From assembly GCA_039030395.1 (NCBI GenBank), contig JBCCEF010000026.1, positions 1 to 62,068 on the forward strand: a stretch of DNA of 62,068 nt. Direction: 5' to 3'. Positions 8,244 through 17,457 of the stretch are shown here, piece after piece. Origin of the DNA: Acidobacteriota bacterium. GTDB taxonomy: Bacteria > Acidobacteriota > Thermoanaerobaculia > Multivoradales > JBCCEF01. The notes below the pieces were generated by a model. It was given only the letters and a program-made list of their open reading frames with translations, was not told where the DNA came from and made no database searches. A program made the translations under genes and the position numbers. The number at the start of each line of letters is the position of its first letter. Within the stretch, counting starts at the first letter, position 1.

Positions 8244-9398
8244 GTGAGCCCCTTCGTCTCCTTGCCGGAAGGCTTGGGGCCGTGGTCTCATCGGTTCATG
8301 GCCCCTGAACCCGCCCTTCTGCTGACCGACGGTCTGCTCGACACCCGCTTCGCCAAGACGGCACATGGGCTGCTGCGGGGCTCGCATCGGTTCACTCCCG
8401 TGGCGGTGGTGGATGCCGTCCACGCCGGCCGCGACGCCGGTGAGGTGATGGATGGGCGGCGCCTCGGCGTGCCGGTGATGGAGAACGTCGCGGCCTGCTT
8501 GAGCGGTGTGCTGCCGCAGGAACCGCGCTGGCTGGTGGTGGGGGTGGCCTTTCCTGGGGGGCGACTGCCGGTGACGGCGCGGGCGACGGTCGAGGAGGCC
8601 CTGCGCCACGGCCTGTCGGTGGTGTGCGGCCTCCACAAGCTGCTCGGGGACGACCCGGAATTGCGCGCCCTGGCCGAGGCCGGCGGCGGTGAGATCGTCG
8701 ACATCCGCCGGCCGCGGCGGGATCCCCAGTTCTGGACCGGCGATGTCTTCGATGTGCCGGCCGCCCGAGTGGCGGTGCTGGGTACGGACTGCGCCGCCGG
8801 CAAGCGCACCACCTGCCGCTGGCTGTTGGAAGGCTGCCGAGAGCGGGGCGTCGCCAGCGAGATGATCTACACCGGCCAGACCGGCTGGCTTCAGGGGTAT
8901 CCCTACGGCTTCATCTTCGATGCCACCCCCAACGACTTCGTGAGCGGCGAACTGGAGCGGGCGATCGTCGAGTGCGACCGAGAGCGGCAGCCGGATCTGA
9001 TCCTGATCGAAGGCCAGTCCGGCCTGCGCAACCCTTCCGGGCCGTGCGGCGGCGAGTTCCTCCTCTCTGCCGCCCTCGACGGTGTGGTGCTGCAGCACCT
9101 GCCCGGCCGGCAGTTCTTTATCGGCCTCGAAGAGCGGGGCTGTCGGATACCGTCCGTCGAATCGGAAGTGGAGCTGATTCGCTCCTACGGTGTGGGAGTG
9201 CTGGCGGTGACCCTGAACGGCGAAGGGATGGAATCAGAGGCGCTGATCGCCGAGCAGGAGCGATTGCGCGAGGTGCTCGATCTGCCGGTGGTGCGTCCCT
9301 TGGAAGAGGGGGTCGGGGAAATCTTGTCACTGCTGGAGAGGAGGCTCGCCCCGAGCCCGAAGGGCGAGGCGGCGCCAGAGGCGCCGAGGACGGGGTGA
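8244..9398 (+). CDS. DUF1611 family protein (DgcN-like N-acetyltransferase candidate)
   Basis: A 384-residue DUF1611 protein. The N-terminal Rossmann-like half contains LLLTDGLLDTRFAKTAHGLLRGS and VVAFPGG-type strands. The C-terminal P-loop-like half has VLGTDCAAGKRTTC, then EMIYTGQTGWLQGYPYGFIFDATPNDFVSGELE and LILIEGQSGLRNPSG. Characterised relatives (DgcN) acetylate D-glutamate and are encoded beside DgcA, which matches the epimerase upstream. The start is GTG 8244 (GGAGG just upstream) or ATG 8298, which is closer to the usual family N-terminus. The last 16 residues (SPKGEAAPEAPRTG) are encoded by the dispersed repeat and are unlikely to be native to the fold. Confidence 0.8.
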   Translation: MSPFVSLPEGLGPWSHRFMAPEPALLLTDGLLDTRFAKTAHGLLRGSHRFTPVAVVDAVHAGRDAGEVMDGRRLGVPVMENVAACLSGVLPQEPRWLVVGVAFPGGRLPVTARATVEEALRHGLSVVCGLHKLLGDDPELRALAEAGGGEIVDIRRPRRDPQFWTGDVFDVPAARVAVLGTDCAAGKRTTCRWLLEGCRERGVASEMIYTGQTGWLQGYPYGFIFDATPNDFVSGELERAIVECDRERQPDLILIEGQSGLRNPSGPCGGEFLLSAALDGVVLQHLPGRQFFIGLEERGCRIPSVESEVELIRSYGVGVLAVTLNGEGMESEALIAEQERLREVLDLPVVRPLEEGVGEILSLLERRLAPSPKGEAAPEAPRTG

Positions 9399-9508
9399 GA
9401 TCGAAAAGACGCGTCTTTTCGGGCGACGGGGCGCCCAGCCCCCTACAGAAGATCAGCTAGCAGGACTGCTGAAATCGTGCGCGAAGTGCTCCTTCAGCAA
9501 TTCTGCTA
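9353..9508 (+). repeat. Composite dispersed repeat, copy 1
   Basis: Module one carries GAGCCCGAAGGGCGAGGCGG, a small GGCGCCAGAGGCGCC hairpin, GAGGACGGGGTGAG, a CGAAAAGACGCGTCTTTTCG hairpin and GCGCCCAGCCCCCT. Module two is the stem-loop CTGCTGAAATCGTGCGCGAAGTGCTCCTTCAGCA. The first 46 bases lie inside the DUF1611 coding sequence, and the end touches the stop codon of the convergent SdpI-like gene. Other copies lie near 19253, 29092, 32392, 33982, 41805, 46615 and 49609. Confidence 0.8.
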
Positions 9509-9844
9509 GAGCCGCTGAGCGAAGCGGTAGGCCTGCCAGCAGGGGATCACCACCAGGATCGGCGCCATGGCGAAGGCGAACGCCAAGCCTTCGGAGCGGC
9601 CGACCGGCGGAGTGAGCGCCAGCAGGCCGATGATCCCCACCACCACGGACCAGTAGAGCAACAGCTTGCCGCCGTAGCGGTTGATCCGGTACCAGTTCTC
9701 CTCGGACTCGAAGGACTTCTTGAAACGCACCCCGTACAGGCGGTTCGGGGCGATGCGCTCCTGGAGCAAGGGAATCGACAGGCCGCCCAACAGCAGGGCG
9801 CAGAAAACGTTGCTGGCGGCGACCAGGATTTGCAGAGCGGTCAT
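9506..9844 (-). CDS. SdpI-family small membrane protein
   Basis: A 112-residue protein with three predicted membrane helices (about 3-25, 60-80, 88-108). It carries the SdpI signature segment LYGVRFKKSFESEENWYRINRYGGKLL between helices one and two. The SdpI family includes the Bacillus SdpC-toxin immunity protein, but most members lack a known role. It is a short single-repeat version. No sdpC-like toxin gene lies nearby, so immunity should not be assumed. It sits 54 bases downstream of the subtilisin-like protease stop, on the same strand. Confidence 0.75.
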   Translation of the reverse strand: MTALQILVAASNVFCALLLGGLSIPLLQERIAPNRLYGVRFKKSFESEENWYRINRYGGKLLLYWSVVVGIIGLLALTPPVGRSEGLAFAFAMAPILVVIPCWQAYRFAQRL

Positions 9845-9898
9845 GGTTCACCCTACGGGTTGGGGGTGGAGCTCATTCCACCGCGTCGGGCAGGCGAA

Positions 9899-11722
9899 TC
9901 AGGGTACCGCCGCCGACCAGGCCGAGGTCTCGCCGGACTCGAAGCCGTCTTCGAAAAGCACGTTGGAAACTACCGTGAGCTGGACCGTCCCGGTGTCCTC
10001 CCGCACGCCGTCGCTCACCGTGTACTCGAAGCTGTCTTCGCCCTCGTATCCCGGGTCCGGGCAGTAGGTGAGCGATTTGTCGTTCGAGTTGCAGATGGTG
10101 CCGTGTTCCGGTGCCGTCCAGCGGACGACGGCCAGGGGGTCGTCCTCCGGATCGGTGTCGTTGCCGGTCAGGGCGGCGAACAGGATGTCCAGCGGTCCGT
10201 TGTCGACATCGAGACGGTCGTTTTCCGCCGTCGGGGGTGCGTTGGAGGTGAGATCGCCGATCGCCGCCTGCAGGTCCGGGAACGGGCCGATGTGGCCGCC
10301 GGTGCCCTGCGAGATACCGGTGGCTACGAGCAGATTGCGCACCCCCAGCGGCGACAAGCGCTCACCGTACTCGGCCACCGCTGCCTGCTGCACTAGGGCC
10401 GCCGCCGAGGCGATGAAGGGCGAGGCGGAACTGGTGCCGTTGAAGGTCGCGGTGTAGCGCTGGTTCGGATCGCCCCCATAGGTGGCGAAGCCGCCGTAGC
10501 CCAGGGTGAACACTCCGGTGCCCCAACCCTGGAGGTCGACCCGCGAGCCGTAGGTGGAAAAGCTGAGTTTGTCGTGATTCGTGTTGTTCGAGCCGGCGCC
10601 CACCAGAATAGCGCCGCTGTGGCCGCGGCCGCGGTAGTCGTCGTAGTCCGGGCTGTCGAGGTTTTGGTTGCCGTTACCGGCGGCGCCCACCACCACCACA
10701 CCGGCATCGACGCCGGTCTTGACGGCGACCCACACGGCCATCGAAAGCTCCGCCGGTCCGAAGCCGCTGGCGCCGCTGGTCTGCATTTCCAGGAGCACGA
10801 CGTCGCCGGCGGCAGAGTCGGCGAGGGCGTGGGTGATCGCCGTCACCCGGCGCGGACCCTCCTCGACGGTCCACTCGGAGTAGGTGTAGATTCCGGCCCC
10901 CGGCGACATCCCGGTCACGCCGTAGGCATTCGCCACCGCGGAGGTCTCACCGATCACCGCCGTCCCGTGGCGGTCCCAGCCCAGGACCGCCACATCCGGG
11001 TGGATGGTCTGGCCGGGCTCGGCAAAGACGTCCCGGTCCACCAGGTCCTCGTGGCCGGGGTTCCAGCCGTATTCGCAGTCCGAGATGCGGATGCCGGAGC
11101 CGTCGAAGCCCTGGCCGGCGGCATAGGTGACGTCCATCCCGGGGTCCGGTCCCAGGTAGCCCTGGAGATCGGTGTGGTCCGGGGTCACCGGCGGAATGTC
11201 TTCGGGTGGCGGCACCAGGAGCGCCTCGAGTTCCGCGAATTCCACCTGCGGCAACTTCTGCAGCCGGTTGCCGAGGTCGGCGAGTTGGGCCGGCGAGCGG
11301 CCCGGCGCCTGCACGATCATCAGGCCGGCGAGGTCCGCCGCGGCGGTCCCGGTGCGGGCTTCGGCTCGCCGTTGGAGGGCGGTGAGCTTGCCCTCCGGCA
11401 GGTGGATCAACGGCTCGAAGGTGAGACCTTCACGCTGGGCGAAGGCGTGGAGGTTGACCAGGGAGGCATCGGTCTCGGAACGAAGCGCTCCCTGCACGGC
11501 GCGTCCCCGCACGCCGTCGGTGGTCTTGACGATCAGCCGGTAGCCGCTGGGCGCCGTCGTCGCCCGAACCGCTGTCGGTGCTCGCAGTTCCATCTTCGCC
11601 AGCGGTGGCCGGGGGGTAAGCCGCTCGGCTGCCGTGGCGGTGGCCGTCGGCAGGCCGAGGGCGCAAGCGATGGCGACGGAAACGATGGCGGCGGAAAAAA
11701 TGTTAGCGGGACCTGCGGTCAT
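9899..11722 (-). CDS. Secreted S8 (subtilisin-like) serine protease with C-terminal Ig-like domain
   Basis: A 607-residue preproprotein. A signal peptide occupies residues 1-32 and an inhibitor-like prodomain about 60-170. The peptidase domain has Asp215 in IRISDCEYG, His252 in WDRHGTAVIGE, the oxyanion Asn350 in VGAAGNGNQN and Ser431 in FNGTSSASPF, a complete catalytic set. After it comes a cadherin/Ig-type repeat (PPTAENDRLDVDNG to FEYTVSDGVREDTG). The last 17 residues (VLFEDGFESGETSAWSA) are a short recurring C-terminal motif of secreted proteins in several environmental phyla, possibly a sorting signal. Several Cys residues may form disulfides. It probably acts extracellularly. Confidence 0.9.
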   Translation of the reverse strand: MTAGPANIFSAAIVSVAIACALGLPTATATAAERLTPRPPLAKMELRAPTAVRATTAPSGYRLIVKTTDGVRGRAVQGALRSETDASLVNLHAFAQREGLTFEPLIHLPEGKLTALQRRAEARTGTAAADLAGLMIVQAPGRSPAQLADLGNRLQKLPQVEFAELEALLVPPPEDIPPVTPDHTDLQGYLGPDPGMDVTYAAGQGFDGSGIRISDCEYGWNPGHEDLVDRDVFAEPGQTIHPDVAVLGWDRHGTAVIGETSAVANAYGVTGMSPGAGIYTYSEWTVEEGPRRVTAITHALADSAAGDVVLLEMQTSGASGFGPAELSMAVWVAVKTGVDAGVVVVGAAGNGNQNLDSPDYDDYRGRGHSGAILVGAGSNNTNHDKLSFSTYGSRVDLQGWGTGVFTLGYGGFATYGGDPNQRYTATFNGTSSASPFIASAAALVQQAAVAEYGERLSPLGVRNLLVATGISQGTGGHIGPFPDLQAAIGDLTSNAPPTAENDRLDVDNGPLDILFAALTGNDTDPEDDPLAVVRWTAPEHGTICNSNDKSLTYCPDPGYEGEDSFEYTVSDGVREDTGTVQLTVVSNVLFEDGFESGETSAWSAAVP

Positions 11723-11807
11723 GCCCTCTCCCCAATGCGATACGGAATGATTCGACGAGTGAGGATCTTAGTCTACCGCCGATGGCTTCGTCCCCTGCCG
11801 CGCAGCT

Positions 11808-13007
11808 CTATCTCTTCGCCAGGCTTTCCTTCGCCGCCGCCAGATTCTGTTCGTAGACACCCAGGTTGGGGCTGTTTTCTTGCTTGCCGAGTTGGACTGC
11901 CTTGGCGTAGCTGTCGCGCGCTTCGGTCAGGCGGCCGGCGGCTTTGAGCCCGTCGCCGAGGCTGTCCCACACGTTGGACGAGGCCGGATGATCCCGGGTG
12001 TTCTTCTCGAAGATGGCGATGGCTTCGTCGACCTTCTCTTCGCCGAGCAGCCGATAGCCGAGGAGGTTGACGCGGTTCTCCGGCACCGGTACCGGGTAGC
12101 CGTAGTGTTCGGAAACGGCGGCGAAGTGCCGTTCGAGGCCGTCGAGGCCCTCGTCGGCCAGAAAGGTCGGCGGTGGCCAGCGGTCGAAAATGGTGCGCAT
12201 GGCGTAATACACCGTCGGCAGGGGGACAGAGCCGTGGTCTTCCCCTTCGAGCACCCGCGCCGTCCAGGCGAGCGAAGGCGGCGCCCGGTGGCGCAGAATC
12301 TCCTCGAAGCGCTTGAATTGGGTGAGCATGTCGCCGCCCTCGTCGCCGAGGGTGGCGTAGAGGCGTCCGGCCAGATCCGGGCGAGTCTCGATCATCTCGG
12401 CAAACTCCTTCACCGGTCGGCCGCCGTCCCACCACAGGCTCGGGCTGACGGCGATGAAGGCCTGGTAGGCGGCGGGATTCTCGGTGATCGCGTGGACCGC
12501 GAATAGGCCCCCGAAGGAGTGACCGACGAGGGCCTCGAAGGGCGCTGTGCGATAGCTCTGGCGTACCTGAGGCCGCGCTTCTTCAAGCAGGAAGCGCAGG
12601 AATTTGTCGGCCCCGCCCCCGGTCTCGATCATCTGCTCGCGGCCCTCTTCCGGTTCGCCGCGCCAGGGCGGGGTGAGGTCGCGGGTACGCTGGGTGTTGG
12701 TGATCCCGACGACGATCATCGGCGGAATGTGGCCGCTGCTCGCCAAGCTGCGGACCGTGCCGAGAGTGTGGAGAAAGCGCGTCTCCCCGTCGAGAACCCA
12801 GAGCACCGGATAGCGCTCGCTGCCTTCATCTCGATAACCCGCCGGCAGCGAGATCATCAGAGTACGGTCTTCGTCGAGGATCTCCGAGCGCACCGTGGTG
12901 GTCTTACCGATGGTGATCTGCTCGGCGCTGGCCGGGCCGGTGGAGCACAGGCCGGCGAGGACGATGAGGACGGGAAGGATTCGCGGGGCGACTACACGGT
13001 GTTTCAC
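11808..13007 (-). CDS. Secreted esterase (Fes/IroE-type alpha/beta hydrolase) with TPR-like tail
   Basis: A 399-residue protein with a signal peptide (to about 29, ASAEQ). The esterase D-type core has VLWVLDGE, the nucleophile elbow LVGHSFGGLFAV (catalytic Ser), and likely the catalytic His in LEGEDHGSVPL. This matches the putative-esterase family of siderophore and cinnamoyl esterases. Residues about 315-399 form two TPR-like helical repeats (NLLGYRLLGEEKVDEAIAIFEKNTRDHP and WDSLGDGLKAAGRLTEARDSYAKAVQLG), a common combination in this family. The substrate is not predictable. It is upstream of the protease on the same strand, with an 85-base gap. Confidence 0.85.
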   Translation of the reverse strand: MKHRVVAPRILPVLIVLAGLCSTGPASAEQITIGKTTTVRSEILDEDRTLMISLPAGYRDEGSERYPVLWVLDGETRFLHTLGTVRSLASSGHIPPMIVVGITNTQRTRDLTPPWRGEPEEGREQMIETGGGADKFLRFLLEEARPQVRQSYRTAPFEALVGHSFGGLFAVHAITENPAAYQAFIAVSPSLWWDGGRPVKEFAEMIETRPDLAGRLYATLGDEGGDMLTQFKRFEEILRHRAPPSLAWTARVLEGEDHGSVPLPTVYYAMRTIFDRWPPPTFLADEGLDGLERHFAAVSEHYGYPVPVPENRVNLLGYRLLGEEKVDEAIAIFEKNTRDHPASSNVWDSLGDGLKAAGRLTEARDSYAKAVQLGKQENSPNLGVYEQNLAAAKESLAKR

Positions 13008-13110
13008 GGCGGTTTCCTCTCGGTTGGCAGCGGGTCGTTCGAGGTTTTGATCGCGTCAGCGGGTCGGCGGAGCGTTTCCTTCTGGTGTTACGTGTTGGAG
13101 CGCCGGGAGT

Positions 13111-14148
13111 TCATCGTTCGAGCAACATCGCATCGCCGTATGAGTAGAACCGGTAGCCGTGCTCGACGGCTCGAGCGTAGGCGTCGAGTACCCGCTGCCG
13201 ACCGGCGAAGGCGCACACCAACATCAGCAGGGTCGAGCGGGGCAGGTGAAAATTGGTGACCAGGGCATCGACCACTCGGAAGTCAAAGCCCGGGGTGATG
13301 AACAGGTCGGTGCTGCCGGCGCCTTGGATCAAACCCTGCCGAGCCGCCCCCTCGAGGGTGCGGACGACGGTGGTGCCGACCGCCACCACTCGGCCGCCGG
13401 CCCGCCGGGTGCGGCGAACGGTCTCGGCGGTGGCGGCGGGGATGTCGAAGGACTCGACCTCCATCCGATGCTCATGGACCCAATCCGCGGTCACCGGTTT
13501 GAAGGTGCCGATGCCGACGTGCAGGGTCACCGTCGCGCGCTCGATACCGGCCTTGGCGAGGGCGTCGAGCAGCGCCTGATCGAAGTGCAGGCCGGCGGTG
13601 GGAGCGGCTACCGCCCCCGGCTGGGAGGCCCATAGGGTCTGGTAGCGCTCGCGGTCGGAGGCGGTGTCCGGCCGCTTGATGTAGGGCGGCAGGGGCACAT
13701 GGCCGAGGCGGTCGAGAAAAGGCTCCACCGGCTGCGAGAAGCGCATGCGGAGCCGCCCGTCGCCGGGCATCCTGCGGGAATTGGGCAGGCCCTCGGCGGT
13801 GGCGGAAAGGCCCTCGCCCAGTTCCAGCAGGATGCCCGGCCGTGCCTTCTTGCCTGGCCGGGCGAGGACTTCCCAGCGCACTTCGTCCAGGCGGCGGATG
13901 AGCAGTAGCTCCACCCGCGCCCCGGTCTCCGCCCGGCGGGCGAACAGGCGGGCGGGGATCACCCGGGTGTCGTTCACCACCATCAGATCCCCCGGACGCA
14001 GAAGGGTCGGCAGGTCGCGCACGGTGTGGTGCGCGATGCCCGAGTCCTCAACTCCTGGCAGCACCAAGAGGCGGCTTTCGCCGCGCCGCCGGGCCTGCTG
14101 GGCGATGAGTCCTTCCGGAAGGTGGAAGTCGAAGTCGCGGGTCAGCAC
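13111..14148 (-). CDS. queA: S-adenosylmethionine:tRNA ribosyltransferase-isomerase
   Basis: A 345-residue enzyme that transfers the ribosyl part of S-adenosylmethionine to 7-aminomethyl-7-deazaguanine in tRNA, the penultimate queuosine step. Full length with family motifs: FHLPEGLIAQ at the N-terminus, VVNDTRVIPARL, VAAPTAGLHFD, TLHVGIGTFKPV, VGTTVVRTLE and FITPGFDFRVVDALVTNFHLPRSTLLMLV. The start MLTRDFDFHLP is standard for QueA. It begins 7 bases after the MFS gene stop, suggesting co-transcription. No tgt, queG or queD is present in the window. Confidence 0.96.
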   Translation of the reverse strand: MLTRDFDFHLPEGLIAQQARRRGESRLLVLPGVEDSGIAHHTVRDLPTLLRPGDLMVVNDTRVIPARLFARRAETGARVELLLIRRLDEVRWEVLARPGKKARPGILLELGEGLSATAEGLPNSRRMPGDGRLRMRFSQPVEPFLDRLGHVPLPPYIKRPDTASDRERYQTLWASQPGAVAAPTAGLHFDQALLDALAKAGIERATVTLHVGIGTFKPVTADWVHEHRMEVESFDIPAATAETVRRTRRAGGRVVAVGTTVVRTLEGAARQGLIQGAGSTDLFITPGFDFRVVDALVTNFHLPRSTLLMLVCAFAGRQRVLDAYARAVEHGYRFYSYGDAMLLER

Positions 14149-14155
14149 CGGCGGG

Positions 14156-15430
14156 TCAACTTTCGGAGGCCGGCAGACGGTCGACGAAACGGCGCTCGAG
14201 GCCGGCGAGCAGGCCCCAGGCGGCGAGCAGGGCCACCACCATCACCGCGCCGGAGGTGTGGAACGGCCAGCGCGGCCCCAGCCGCTCAAACAGCAGGGTG
14301 CCGGCGAGGGGGCCGAGCACTCGCGACAAGGAACCGAAGGAGCGCGACAGTCCCTGGATCTCACCCTGGGAGGTCTCCGGCGTGATGCGGCTGATCAGCG
14401 ACATGGAGGTGGGGCTGTAGAGGCCCGAGCCGCCGGCTAGGAGCGCCCCGGCGACGGCCATCGAGGCCAGAGAGCCGGTGACGGGGATCAGCAGCAGGCC
14501 GGCGGCGGCCAGGCCGATGCCCACTTGCGCCAGCCGGCGATCGCCGAAGCGTTTCGACAACGGGCCGATCAGGCCGCCCTGGACGATCACCAGCAGAACC
14601 CCAATGTAGACGAAGGCCCAGGTGGTCTCCACCTGGCCAAAGCCGAAGCGGAACTGCAGAAAGAGCGCCAGGGTGGCTTCCATCAGCGAGAAGCAGAGAG
14701 TGAACACGAAGAGCAGCAGAAACAGCCCGCTGAGGGCTCGGTCATGAGCCAGGCGGCGCAGGCCGGCAGTGGGCAGCCAGGGGGTCTTCGCCTGCCCGGC
14801 GCCTCGGACCTGCCGGCTCTCCGGCAGAAGAAAGAGGATCAGCAGAACGTTGACCAGGGAGAGGGCCGCCGGCCCCAACGCCACCGCCGACAGGCCCCAC
14901 TGGCCGAGCAGGCCCCCCAGCGCCGGCCCGCCGATGAAGCCCAGGCCGAAGGCCATGCCGAGGAGACCCATGCCCTTGGAGCGCTCCGCCGCCGGCAGGA
15001 TGTCCGCGATGTAGGCCGGCGCCACGGCGAAGGTCGCCGCCGCGCCACCGGCCAGCAGGCGAGCCACCAGAAGCACCGCGATGCCGTGGGTGCGCATCCA
15101 GGCCGGGGTGAAGGCGAGGGACGGCGCGGCGAACAGCAGGTAGGCGAAAAGGCCAACGCTGACCGCCACCAGCAGTACCGGCCGCCGGCCGAAGCGGTCC
15201 GACAACAGCCCCAGCACCGGTGCCATCACCAGTTGGGCGAGGCTGTAGACGGCGAGCAGCAGGCCGATCTCGAACTCGCTGGCGCCGAATTCCTGCGCAT
15301 AGAAAGGCAATAGCGGCAGGATCATGCCGAAGCCCAGGAGGTCCAGCAGCACGGTGAAGAACAGCGTGAGCATGGCCCCCTTGCGCGGCGGAGCTTCCGC
15401 CGTAGCTGGTTCTGTGGCCTTCGACTCCAT
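14156..15430 (-). CDS. MFS transporter (TetA-like drug:H+ antiporter group)
   Basis: A 424-residue protein with 12 predicted membrane helices. The loop 2-3 motif is VLGLLSDRFGRRPVLLVAV (MFS motif A), and AAERSKGMGLLGMAFGLGFIGGPALGGLL is the motif C-like region of TM5, typical of proton-antiporting exporters. The N-terminal 17 residues are polar. The gene lies between the peptide-importer permease and queA on the same strand. Exported substrate unknown; no adjacent TetR-type regulator. Confidence 0.88.
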   Translation of the reverse strand: MESKATEPATAEAPPRKGAMLTLFFTVLLDLLGFGMILPLLPFYAQEFGASEFEIGLLLAVYSLAQLVMAPVLGLLSDRFGRRPVLLVAVSVGLFAYLLFAAPSLAFTPAWMRTHGIAVLLVARLLAGGAAATFAVAPAYIADILPAAERSKGMGLLGMAFGLGFIGGPALGGLLGQWGLSAVALGPAALSLVNVLLILFLLPESRQVRGAGQAKTPWLPTAGLRRLAHDRALSGLFLLLFVFTLCFSLMEATLALFLQFRFGFGQVETTWAFVYIGVLLVIVQGGLIGPLSKRFGDRRLAQVGIGLAAAGLLLIPVTGSLASMAVAGALLAGGSGLYSPTSMSLISRITPETSQGEIQGLSRSFGSLSRVLGPLAGTLLFERLGPRWPFHTSGAVMVVALLAAWGLLAGLERRFVDRLPASES

Positions 15431-15478
15431 GGTGGGCGAGTCTACTCGTTCCCGCGACCCTTTCGCCGCCCAGGTTCG

Positions 15479-16466
15479 CTAACGATGTCGTGGGTCGAGG
15501 GCGTCCCTCAGCCCGTCGGTGAGCAGATTGAAGGCGATCACTGTCAACACGATGGCGAAGCCCGGGAAGGCGGCCATCCACCAGCGCCGCACCGGGCCGC
15601 CGGTGATGTCGGCGATCATCTGCCCCCAACTCGGGAAGGGCTCCGGTACCCCGAGGCCGAGGAAGGAGAGGGAGGATTCGGCGAGGATCATGCCGCCGAT
15701 CATCAATCCCGTTTGCACCAGAGCCGGGGTGAGGGCATTGGGCAGCAGGTGGCGCCGCAGGATCGCCAGCGGGTGCTGGCCGAGGCCGCGGGCGGCGTGG
15801 ATGAAGTTCCTCTCCTTGAGCCCCAGGATTTCGGCCCGCACCAGCCGGCTGATCGGCATCCAGGTGGTGCCGCCGAGAATCGCCACGATGGCCCAGCGCC
15901 CGGGCGAGAGCACCGCCACCAGGGCGATCAGCAGGAACAACCGGGGCAGGGCGAGGAAGGTGTCGACCAGGCGCATCAGCAGTCCGTCGACGAGGGGCCC
16001 GCCGATCGCCGCCAGGCTGCCGACGAGGAGGCCGATGGCGAGGGCGACCAGGGCCGACAGCAGTCCGATGGAGAGCGAAACTCGGGCGCCGAAGACGATG
16101 CGCGACCAGAGGTCGCGCCCCAGCCGGTCGGTGCCCAACGGGAAGGTGCGCCGCTCGAAGGAGCCGTCCGGCAAGAGGTTCGCGACCTCCGCCAGGGGGA
16201 AACTCTCCGTCCGTCCTCGCCGGATGATCTCCGCCCGGTCGCCCGTCCGTTGGGCCCGTTCGGCGAGGATCGACAGGCGGTCGCCCGCGAAGTCGAAGAC
16301 GAAGCGCTCGCTGCCCGGCGCGAGGAGTTTGCCGGCCACCGTGTCGAACTGATACTCCGGCGCGGCGGTGGTGAGCCACGGCGCGAGGGCGGCAACCACC
16401 GTCAGCAGCAAGACGAGGGCGACACCGACGGTGGCGGTGGGCGAGCGGCGCAGGACGCCCACGAGT

Positions 16467-16474
<8 letters not shown>
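15479..16474 (-). CDS. Peptide/nickel-type ABC transporter permease (DppC/OppC family)
   Basis: A 331-residue inner-membrane permease. TM1 lies near 15-35, then a periplasmic insert of about 100 residues ending in FPLGTDRLGRDLWSRIVFGARVSL, the classic DppC signature. Five further helices follow, with the coupling EAA-like loop RAEILGLKERNFIHAARGLGQHPLAILRRHLLPN. It overlaps the upstream dppB-like gene by 8 bases. No DppD/DppF ATPases are nearby, so ATPases must be encoded elsewhere. Confidence 0.92.
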
Positions 16475-17441
<967 letters not shown>

Positions 17442-17457
17442 CCGTTCGCCCGGGCGG

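Noticed and set aside
10574-11947. 457-codon plus-strand frame
   Set aside because: It lies antisense to the subtilisin-like protease with its complete catalytic set.
14742-16379. 545-codon minus-strand frame
   Set aside because: It overlaps the MFS and DppC-like genes in another frame and is Arg/Pro/Gly-rich without domains.
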